Source: JAJKIV01 sp036741775 (GTDB lineage Bacteria; Gemmatimonadota; Gemmatimonadetes; Gemmatimonadales; Gemmatimonadaceae). From it: a stretch of DNA of 64,000 nt. The first letter of the stretch is position 1. Every line of letters begins with the position of its first letter. A program made the position numbers and the translations under genes. The notes under the pieces are model-generated. The model made no database searches. It was not told where the DNA came from and saw only the letters and a program-made list of their open reading frames with translations. Of the stretch, positions 57,843-64,000 are shown piece by piece. The DNA is taken from NCBI GenBank assembly GCA_036741775.1, contig DAINRQ010000030.1, positions 1-64,000 of the forward strand, written 5' to 3'.

Positions 57843-59135
57843 TCAGTCGTCTCCCGGCGACATGACGGGAGCCTCGTACTCCAGCGGCAGCTCGACCGTG
57901 AACGTGGACCCCTCGCCGACCGTCGAGTGCATCTCGATGGTACCGCCGAGGAGTCCGGCAAGACGCCGGGCGAGCGCCAGGCCGAGCCCCGAGCCGCCAT
58001 ACCGGCGCGTCGACGAGCCGTCGGCCTGGCGAAACTCATCGAATACGAATTGCTGCGCGTCCGGTGCAATGCCAATACCGGTGTCTCGTACGCGATAGAC
58101 CACCCGGTCGTTGGCGAGGCCGACGCTCGCGACGATCTCGCCCTGTTCAGTGAACTTCGCCGCGTTGCCGAGTAAGCTAACGAGGATGCGGAAGATTTTC
58201 TTCCGGTCGGTCGTGATGGTGGGGAGAAGGGTCGGCGGTTCGTCCAGTCGCACCGTCACCCCGGGATTTGGCGGTGGCATGGAACCCACAGCCTCCCGCA
58301 GCGGGTCGCGCGGGTCGACGTCCTCGATGAACAGGTCGAGGTCGCCCTTCTTGAGAGTCGTCAGCTCCAGCAGGCTCTCGATGAGGTCGAGTAATCGCTC
58401 ACTCGCGCGCCTCACGTGTGTGAGGTCGTTGCGCTGCCCTTCGGTAAGCGGGCCGGAAATGCCCTCCTGCATGATCGAGATGTACCCGAGGACCGCCGTG
58501 AGCGGCGTCCGCAGCTCGTGGGAGATGTTCGCGAGGAACTCGTCCTTGAGCCGCCGAGCCTGGACAACGGCAGCGTACTGCTGTTCGAGCTCCTCATTGG
58601 CCTCGAGCAGGGCAGCGTTGGAACGACGCAGCTGGTCGATCAGCAACGCCTTCTCCGCCGTGGCAGCCATCTGGTCCGCGACAATCCGCAGCAGGCCACG
58701 TTTCTCCGTGGAAAACGACTCGGCGTCGGCGAAGTAGAACGTCAGCGCGCCGAGGACTCGGCTTCCCGTCTGAAGCGGCAGGGCGATCAGTGCCCGAAAG
58801 CCGAGCTCGGACGCGACTTCCTGCCAGTCTTCGAGATCGTCGTCCGCGAAAACGTCCGACACTTCGATCGTGCGCCGTTCGCTTGCCGCCTCACCGCTCG
58901 GGCCGAACCCGAGCCGCACTCTCGTTTCGCTCAACCACGGGCGGAACTTCTCGGGCCAGTTGTGCGCGGCGCCGAGACGCATGAGCTCCGACGCTCCGTC
59001 CACGAGGTAGACCGACGCGAACGTTGCGCCGACGAGTGGACTCACGCGGTCGAGCGCGAACTGATAGACGTCCTCGGGCCGATCGGCCGTGAGGAAGGCG
59101 TGGATGACCTCGCGGACGGCAACGAGCTCACGCAT
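57843..59135 (-). CDS. GAF-domain sensor histidine kinase
   Basis: A 430-residue soluble kinase. A GAF domain covers about residues 15-165 (TADRPEDVYQFALDRVSPLV, FRALIALPLQTGSRVLGALT). A coil (LLEANEELEQQYAAVVQARR), HisKA (FLANISHELRTPLTAVLGYI), a divergent N box (LVSLLGNAAKFT), G1 RDTGIGIAPD and G2 YGGSGLGLALARR follow. ATG at 59135 is chosen; TTG 59210 or GTG 59201 in frame would add about 25 residues. First gene of the run that leads into the MoxR/Bat genes, so it may control or sense the same stress. Confidence 0.88.
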   Translation of the reverse strand: MRELVAVREVIHAFLTADRPEDVYQFALDRVSPLVGATFASVYLVDGASELMRLGAAHNWPEKFRPWLSETRVRLGFGPSGEAASERRTIEVSDVFADDDLEDWQEVASELGFRALIALPLQTGSRVLGALTFYFADAESFSTEKRGLLRIVADQMAATAEKALLIDQLRRSNAALLEANEELEQQYAAVVQARRLKDEFLANISHELRTPLTAVLGYISIMQEGISGPLTEGQRNDLTHVRRASERLLDLIESLLELTTLKKGDLDLFIEDVDPRDPLREAVGSMPPPNPGVTVRLDEPPTLLPTITTDRKKIFRILVSLLGNAAKFTEQGEIVASVGLANDRVVYRVRDTGIGIAPDAQQFVFDEFRQADGSSTRRYGGSGLGLALARRLAGLLGGTIEMHSTVGEGSTFTVELPLEYEAPVMSPGDD

Positions 59136-59362
59136 CGCCTGGTCCGGGGGGGCCACAGGCGCGCGGAAGCGATCCCTGCGCGATACGGATGATCTTGGCA
59201 CCGGCGGCAATTTAAAGGGAGGACGTCACTTGCGCGACCAACAGCCGAGCTTTGGACGCGCCGGCCACCAGATGTTTGTGCGAGCGGCCTCATTTGTTCC
59301 TACAAAAGGACGACGCCGGCGCCGATTCGGCACGCCGTCCCGCGTGCGCCCGTGCGTCCTGA

Positions 59363-60058
59363 CTAGCGCTTCTTTGGCGCTGCGGCCCGAACCTCGATCC
59401 GGTGCATCAACACGCGCGGTGGCGTGTCGATCGCGAACGCGACCGCGTCCGCGACGTCATCGGCCACGATCATCCAGCTCGTGTCGCGCGGGTCGCGGAA
59501 GAAGTCCGTGGCCACCGAGCCGGGATTCACGACGCTGACCTTCACCCCCTGATCGCGCACCTCGAGCATGAGTGACTCGGCGAACCCCATGACGGCGTGC
59601 TTCGTTCCGCCGTAGCAGGTCCCGCCCACGAATGCGCTTCGGCCCGCTATCGAACCGATAATGACGATGTGCCCGCGCCCCCGCTCGACCATGCCGGGCA
59701 GGACCACGCGCGTGACGTGGTACAGCGCATTGAAGTTCACGTTCACCATCGTGTGCCACTCCTCGGGCGTGAGCTCGAGGAACGGCTTCAGGAAGCCGAT
59801 GCCGGCGTTGTTCACGAGCACGTCGGCCCGCACGTCGCGCAGCGTCCGAGCTACGGCAGCCGAGTCGGCCACATCGACCACGAGGGCATCGCAGCTACCC
59901 CCACGGCTCCTGATCTCTGCAGCGAGCGTCTCGAGGTCCTCGGCCGAGCGGGCTGCGGCGACAATGTGGTGATTCGAGCTCAGGCGTAGCGCTGTCGCTC
60001 GGCCGATCCCGCGCGAGGCGCCCGTAACGAGGGCGATGTCCCTGGATTCAGTCGTCAT
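59363..60058 (-). CDS. short-chain dehydrogenase/reductase
   Basis: A 231-residue NAD(P)-dependent oxidoreductase: ALVTGASRGIGRATALRL (cofactor loop), DVLVNNAGIGFLKPF, catalytic Ser in IVIIGSIAGRSAFVGG, Tyr and Lys in CYGGTKHAVMGF, and VVNPGSVATDFF. AARSAEDL after strand 2 suggests NADP. Substrate is unknown. ATG overlaps the peptidase stop as ATGA. Confidence 0.92.
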   Translation of the reverse strand: MTTESRDIALVTGASRGIGRATALRLSSNHHIVAAARSAEDLETLAAEIRSRGGSCDALVVDVADSAAVARTLRDVRADVLVNNAGIGFLKPFLELTPEEWHTMVNVNFNALYHVTRVVLPGMVERGRGHIVIIGSIAGRSAFVGGTCYGGTKHAVMGFAESLMLEVRDQGVKVSVVNPGSVATDFFRDPRDTSWMIVADDVADAVAFAIDTPPRVLMHRIEVRAAAPKKR

Positions 60059-61518
60059 CGCGTCACCCGCAGCATCGTGCCGTAGATGAGGCGCGTGCCG
60101 AAGTCGAGCGAACGGAGTGGAATGCGCTCGTCGTTCCCGTGCATGCGGTCCTCGTCGTCCTGGTTCATGGGAAAGGGGAGCACGCCGAACGCCTGCATGC
60201 CGAGCTGACGGAGCCGGGCGCTGTCGGTGGCGCCTGTGCTCAGGTACGGTACGGTGACCATGTCGGGGGCCAGCTCCTTCACACTCTCCGCGATCGCGCG
60301 GAAGAGCGGCGATGAGAAGTCCGACGGGGGCGCGTCCTCACCGCGGTCGGTGATCGTGAGCTGCACCATCGAATCGTTCACGACGCGCCGGAGACGCGCG
60401 ACGACCGAGTCAATGGATTGCCCGGGCAGCGTGCGGATGTTGAGCGTCGCGGTGGCCTCCGTGGGAATCACGTTCGACCGGATGCCTCCGTTCACGATGG
60501 TCGCGGAAATCCCGGTGCGAAGGACGGCGTCGAAGACCGGCGTGGACGCAAGCACGCGAGCGCCACGCGCGATGCGCGAGGAGTTCCGCGACGCAACGTC
60601 AGCCATCGCGCGGCGCTCCGACGCGTCCGGCCACACGGTCGCGAGCTCGCCGAAGAAGGCCCGCGTAGTGGGGTTCACTTGCGTAGGCTCGCGATGTCGC
60701 CCGATCGCGGCCAGCGCTCGTCCAAGACGCGTGATCGCGTTCCCCGCGAGCGGGATGGACGCGTGTCCCCCAGGCCCGCGCGCCGTCACGGTGACGGTGT
60801 GCGGGACTTTCTCTGTGTTCTGCACGGCGACGTAGAGCGGCTTACCGCGCACGATGCGCGTGCGTCCACCCTCGTTCAGCGCGAACTCGGCGTCGATGAG
60901 ATCGCGGTGGTTGGAAATGAGCCACCCCATGCCGTAATCGCCGCCTGCCTCTTCATCCGAGTTCGCCACGAAGATCACGTCGCGGGACAGCTTCCCTCCC
61001 GCGTCGAGCACGTGCTGTTTCAGCAGCAACATCGTTTGCAGGTTCGCCGCGAGCATCCCCTTGTCATCGATGGCGCCGCGCCCGTACAGGTACTCGCCTT
61101 TGATCTCCGCGGCGAATGGATCGACCGTCCATTTGTCCGGTTCGACGCCGACGACGTCCATGTGCCCCATGATGATCACCGGGCGTCGCGACCCGTCCCC
61201 GCGCAGCCGGGCGACGAGCGCCGCTCGGCCCGGCGCCGGCTCGAAGAGATGCGTCTCGATGCCGGCGGCCTTGAGGGTGCTGTCGAGGTACCGGGCGACG
61301 CCGATCTCGTTACCCGGCGGGTTCACGGTATTGATGCGGATCATGCGCTGCAGATGCGCGAGCGTCTCCCGCGAGACGGCGTCCCAATCGGGAGCTTGCG
61401 CGCCTGCGGGCGCGGCAGCGGTCGTCAGCGTCATGAGCAGGGCGTACCGGAATGGTCGGCGAGCAATTCGAATCATGCGTCGGGTGCGTAGGTGTGAGCC
61501 GAGCATGAAGAGTCGCAT
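60055..61518 (-). CDS. secreted M20-family metallopeptidase
   Basis: About 487 residues. A signal peptide is present (IRIARRPFRYALLMTLTTAA ending AGAQA). The catalytic part has VIIMGHMDVVGVEPDKWTVD, YGRGAIDDKGMLAANLQTML, the Glu pair in VANSDEEAGGDYGMG, a lid domain (GPGGHASIPLAGNAITRLGR) and late His-containing MHGNDERIPL. Carboxypeptidase- or aminoacylase-type activity on peptides in the periplasm is likely. ATG 61518, 61506 or 61476 could start it; the last gives the neatest signal peptide but lacks a ribosome site. Confidence 0.88.
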   Translation of the reverse strand: MRLFMLGSHLRTRRMIRIARRPFRYALLMTLTTAAAPAGAQAPDWDAVSRETLAHLQRMIRINTVNPPGNEIGVARYLDSTLKAAGIETHLFEPAPGRAALVARLRGDGSRRPVIIMGHMDVVGVEPDKWTVDPFAAEIKGEYLYGRGAIDDKGMLAANLQTMLLLKQHVLDAGGKLSRDVIFVANSDEEAGGDYGMGWLISNHRDLIDAEFALNEGGRTRIVRGKPLYVAVQNTEKVPHTVTVTARGPGGHASIPLAGNAITRLGRALAAIGRHREPTQVNPTTRAFFGELATVWPDASERRAMADVASRNSSRIARGARVLASTPVFDAVLRTGISATIVNGGIRSNVIPTEATATLNIRTLPGQSIDSVVARLRRVVNDSMVQLTITDRGEDAPPSDFSSPLFRAIAESVKELAPDMVTVPYLSTGATDSARLRQLGMQAFGVLPFPMNQDDEDRMHGNDERIPLRSLDFGTRLIYGTMLRVTR

Positions 61519-61569
61519 CCCCTAGAGAGCAGATCAAATGCCGCAACCGCCGGTGCGATCAGCGGCGCA

Positions 61570-61608
61570 GCGCTGGTTGCTGTTCGCCCGGTTGGTAGCT
61601 ACAGGGTG
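61570..61608. repeat. single diverged arm of repeat family 2
   Basis: AGCGCTGGTTGCTGTT followed by GGTAGCTACAGGGTGAAC resembles the reverse complement of the right arm at 32231-32275 (AGCGCTGGTCGCTGTTAGC ... GGTAGCTGCAGGGTG). No inverted partner is seen here. Confidence 0.5.
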
Positions 61609-61692
61609 AACAACCACGCGTATAGGGCCCGGCGCGCGCGGGCCGGTCGGAACGGCGATGGGCGCGGATGAGGCGGAAATGGCGGGATCGTG

Positions 61693-62056
61693 TCGGGAAT
61701 CGGGAATCGGGAATCGCTTCCGGGACGCCACCGTCACTGGGAGCCGTTCCCCTCTTTCTTTCAGCCCGCTGGGGCGAGCGACCGTGCCGCCGCGCAGGGC
61801 ATCTTCGTAATCCTGTTAATCCTGTCCATCCTGTCTTTTGCCTTTCGTCTTTTGCCTTTCCCGTTCTTCGCTCCGAGCGTCGGCGCGCGAGTCCGCATCG
61901 CGACCGGTCCCGGAAAACGGCAGGGGAGACAGGATGAACAGGATGGACAGGATGACGAAGATGACTCGGGCGACGGCACCGTCGCTCGCGTCAGCGGCCT
62001 GAAGAGAAGAGGGAACGGCTCTCCGGGACGGCACCGTCCCCGAGAGCCGTTCTCGC
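61693..62056. repeat. dispersed repeat family 1 (copy C, two inverted halves)
   Basis: The first half runs GGGAATCGGGAATCGGGAAT, GACGCCACCGTCACTGGGAG, CCGTTCCCCTCTTTCTTTCA, CGACCGTGCCGCCG, CATCTTCGTAATCCTGTTAA. The second half is its inverse (ACAGGATGAACAGGATGGAC, GACGAAGATGACTCG, GGGAACGGCTC). It ends in a clean hairpin at 62015-62050 with ACGGCTCTC/GAGAGCCGT arms. It fills most of the 691-base gap between the M20 and HELGH peptidase genes; beyond it and the family-2 arm, nothing else but one octamer copy (62186) is seen there. Confidence 0.8.
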
Positions 62057-62209
62057 GCTCCTCCCGGCTCGTTGCGCGAGGAGTCGTCACGGCCGAGGAG
62101 CCATCCCGTTCCACCGGTCACATCCTGCCATCCTGTCTCTGCCCATACTGTCCATCGCGTTATGGTGCGGCTCGAGCCACACGCTGCCTAACGACGCTAC
62201 CAGCCAGTA

Positions 62210-63730
62210 TCAGGCGGAGAGACCGTGCTCGATAGCCTCGACCAGCGGCCCGAATGACAATCCAGCAGTACCCACCCGGCGACCAAGCTCGGAGGCGAGT
62301 TCGCGCTGCCCCTCCCCGAACAGCTCGCGGACGACCCACGGGCCCGCTCGCGGGTTTCGGTACCAATCGTCGTCGAATGTCGATACGAGCACATCCCGCA
62401 GCGCCGCCTGCAGCTGCCACGCGCGGAGGTACCGCGCGGCGTAAAAGCGGGGATCCACATCCACGAACGCGTCCGATGGCCGGTACCGGAACAGCGTGGC
62501 CCCACTGAGGATGTCGACGTACGCATCCGGCAACGAGGACCATGACACATCGCCGCCGTACAGCCGACGCTCGTACAGAAGCTTCGCCGCGTAGCGCCGC
62601 AGGAACTGCAGCTCCTCGAATGCCGCGGCGCGCCGGTAATCCCCGACCCGCGCCCCGCCTAACGCCGAGTAGCGGAGGAGCCACCCGGTGTCGTGCATGA
62701 GATGGTCGAAGAGCATGGCGTACCCCTCGGTGATCGAGTTGTCGCCGAGCCACCGGAACTCGAACGGGAGGTCGTCGCGCATGTACGCGAAGTGCAGCGT
62801 GTGCCCGAGCTCGTGCAGGAGCGTCCGGTAGTCGGTCGCGCCGCCGTGTGGGAGCAACACCAGGTAGACCTCGTGGGGGATGCGCACGGGCGCACAGAAG
62901 GCGCGCGACCGCTTCCCTGGCCGCTCCCCGAGGTCGAAGATCGCGCGTCCGTTCGCCGTTGGATCGATCCCCATCTCGCCAACCTGCCGTCGAACGACCG
63001 ACTCCATGTCGGCCGCCGGAAAGTAGGGGTCGAACCGCGGCGCACGGAGCAGCGCGAGCGCGTCGGCCCGCGTGGCTTCGGCCGGGAGAATGCCAAGCTG
63101 CTTCCGCACCTGCTCACGATGCACCTCGGCCCACATCGCCTCGGTGTCCTTCAGGAAGCGGTCGCAGTCCGCCGCCAGGGCCTGAAGGTCGATCCCGCTC
63201 AGCGCCTCGAACGTCGCAAGGTATCCAGGCGCGATCTCGAGCGACTCGATGAGGTCGCGCTCGCGCTGGAGCCGCTCCGACCTCAACGGCGACAGTTCGC
63301 GGGTGACGAGCGCCGAGCGTGCTTCGTCGAGCGCGAGACGCTCGTTCCGGTCGGGCAGGGTGGCGAGGTCCACCGCAACGCGCTGATACGGCACCTGCCG
63401 ACCATCGGCGAGCTGGACGACCGCGCTCGCTTCCCAGGCGATGATCCGCTCGTCCAGCTCCGCGAGTGTTCGCGACGCGTGCGCCTCGACCTGCCAGTCG
63501 AGCAGCGCCCGGGCCGCGCGCCACTCCTCGGTGCCCTCGGTCGCCCCACGAAACGCGTCACGCGTCAGCTCGAGCGCGCCCGGCCCCAGCACGTGAGAGA
63601 AGCGGTCGTAGATCGGGCGCAGCTCGGCGTTAGGCTTGTGCCCGGCGAGCGCCAGATGTTGTTCGCGAGACAGCGCCTCCATGAATCGCTCGCCGTCGGT
63701 CCGGAGCGCCGTCAGCGTGAGATCGGCCAT
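62210..63730 (-). CDS. M3-like zinc metallopeptidase (HELGH)
   Basis: A 506-residue cytoplasmic peptidase: mostly helical with the zinc site TLLHELGHTLHFAYM near residue 300 and the third ligand in NSITEGYAMLFDHLM about 25 residues on, as in gluzincins. The N-terminal half (LAGHKPNAELRPIYDRFSHV and YQRVAVDLATLPDRNERLAL) is typical of oligopeptidase-like proteins. No signal peptide. Substrate is unknown. ATG at 63730; the gap to the next gene (182 bases) shows no clear promoter. Confidence 0.88.
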   Translation of the reverse strand: MADLTLTALRTDGERFMEALSREQHLALAGHKPNAELRPIYDRFSHVLGPGALELTRDAFRGATEGTEEWRAARALLDWQVEAHASRTLAELDERIIAWEASAVVQLADGRQVPYQRVAVDLATLPDRNERLALDEARSALVTRELSPLRSERLQRERDLIESLEIAPGYLATFEALSGIDLQALAADCDRFLKDTEAMWAEVHREQVRKQLGILPAEATRADALALLRAPRFDPYFPAADMESVVRRQVGEMGIDPTANGRAIFDLGERPGKRSRAFCAPVRIPHEVYLVLLPHGGATDYRTLLHELGHTLHFAYMRDDLPFEFRWLGDNSITEGYAMLFDHLMHDTGWLLRYSALGGARVGDYRRAAAFEELQFLRRYAAKLLYERRLYGGDVSWSSLPDAYVDILSGATLFRYRPSDAFVDVDPRFYAARYLRAWQLQAALRDVLVSTFDDDWYRNPRAGPWVVRELFGEGQRELASELGRRVGTAGLSFGPLVEAIEHGLSA

Positions 63731-63912
63731 CAGTGCAACCTCGGGTTATCGTCGCCCGGTGTTTCGACGTCAGTATGGAACCGCCCCGGCACCCTACGAA
63801 AAAACGAAGGGCACCGTGCGCTCGCCGGCTGCGCGTGTCCCCGTACGTCGCGCCTTCTCGCGACGGCGGCTCACTCAGGAGCCTCCCCCGCGCCGCCGCG
63901 GTGCCACGCTCG

Positions 63913-64000
63913 TTAGGCCGGCGTGATTCGCTCGCCGATGTACGCGCGCAGCTGTTCCGCCGCGACGCGGACCTGCTGCAGCGTATCGCGGTCGCGGACC
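63913..64000 (-). CDS. C-terminal end of probable glycyl-tRNA synthetase
   Basis: Only 28 codons lie in the window: VRDRDTLQQVRVAAEQLRAY IGERITPA. The RDRDTxxQxRV pattern at the extreme C-terminus is like the anticodon-binding domain end of the single-chain (alpha2) glycyl-tRNA synthetase. Too short to be sure. The stop TAA is part of an octamer copy. Confidence 0.5.
   Translation of the reverse strand, partial: VRDRDTLQQVRVAAEQLRAYIGERITPA

Larger units (their letters stand above)
5877..63918. repeat. 28 dispersed copies of the octamer GCCTAACG / CGTTAGGC
   Basis: Start positions: 5877, 8865, 11107, 12132, 12741, 17363, 18319, 22689, 23482, 24468, 26867, 28045, 32297, 34148, 38683, 41746, 44873, 46592, 50048, 52121, 53120, 54195, 55264, 57174, 62186, 62657, 63628, 63911. 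Seventeen read GCCTAACG on the given strand and eleven read CGTTAGGC. Base composition alone predicts about two (my rough estimate). Copies fall in genes in every frame (TTA Leu 11 times, CTA Leu 3, AGG Arg 3, Pro-Asn 5, stop codons 3) and in gaps (3). One-base variants are at 11094, 25013 and 29074. Confidence 0.85.

Overview
The window is about two-thirds G+C (by eye). It is densely packed: most neighbouring genes on the same strand overlap by 4 bases (ATGA or GTGA) or lie a few bases apart. Family content suggests a member of the Gemmatimonadota or a close relative. The pointers are a B12-dependent class II ribonucleotide reductase, many hybrid histidine kinases, a MoxR/DUF58/Bat operon, secreted peptidases and a gas-vesicle cluster. 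This assignment is an inference, since no rRNA or tRNA gene is present. No CRISPR array, phage or insertion sequence was seen.

Layout. 1-6285 (minus): transaldolase, pyruvate kinase, a metallo-beta-lactamase-fold phosphodiesterase and a class II aldolase, followed by a histidine-phosphotransfer-type protein overlapping a response regulator that runs off the left edge. 6464-10920: three signalling genes (CHASE3 hybrid kinase, Hpt/REC/degenerate-GGDEF/REC protein, single REC). 11109-19215 (minus): a gas-vesicle operon (gvpF, gvpG, a tandem ArsA/Get3-like ATPase, gvpF, gvpS/M, gvpL, gvpK, gvpJ, gvpA) whose last gene is a GAF-PAS-PAS sensor kinase. 19424-19680: remnant of a membrane-protein gene split by a one-base shift. 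19915-22410: nrdJ. 22928-30164: gamma-carbonic anhydrase, cell-wall amidase lipoprotein, PP2C phosphatase, and a peptidoglycan-recycling set (GH3-like protein, AnmK, MurQ). 30290-42823: gamma-glutamyltransferase, a glycine-zipper lipoprotein, ABC exporter, kinase/regulator pair, CcdA, an alkaline-phosphatase-fold enzyme, an archaeal-type ornithine cyclodeaminase with an acidic partner, and a CocE-type hydrolase. 42896-48655 (minus): methyltransferase, an orphan GvpF/L, zinc-ribbon Ser/Thr kinase, dipeptide epimerase, PriA. 48987-59135 (minus): GAF kinase, two small proteins (one ubiquitin-like), MoxR, DUF58, BatA-like, DUF4175-like, DUF4159, a membrane protein and a histone-deacetylase-fold enzyme in one run. 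59363-64000 (minus): SDR, M20 peptidase, HELGH metallopeptidase and the 3' end of a probable glycyl-tRNA synthetase gene.

Three things stand out. First, the gas-vesicle operon carries a fused two-domain Get3/ArsA ATPase between gvpG and a gvpF and ends in a sensor kinase; no gvpN or gvpO is seen, and a fourth GvpF/L lies about 29 kb away in a kinase operon. Second, the octamer GCCTAACG (or CGTTAGGC) occurs 28 times, about one per 2.3 kb, in all reading frames and in gaps, and it forces otherwise rare codons (TTA, CTA, AGG) and three stop codons. It behaves like a genome-wide selected DNA word. Third, the gaps hold several families of long inverted repeats, including an 82-bp perfect palindrome that contains the stop codons of two convergent genes.
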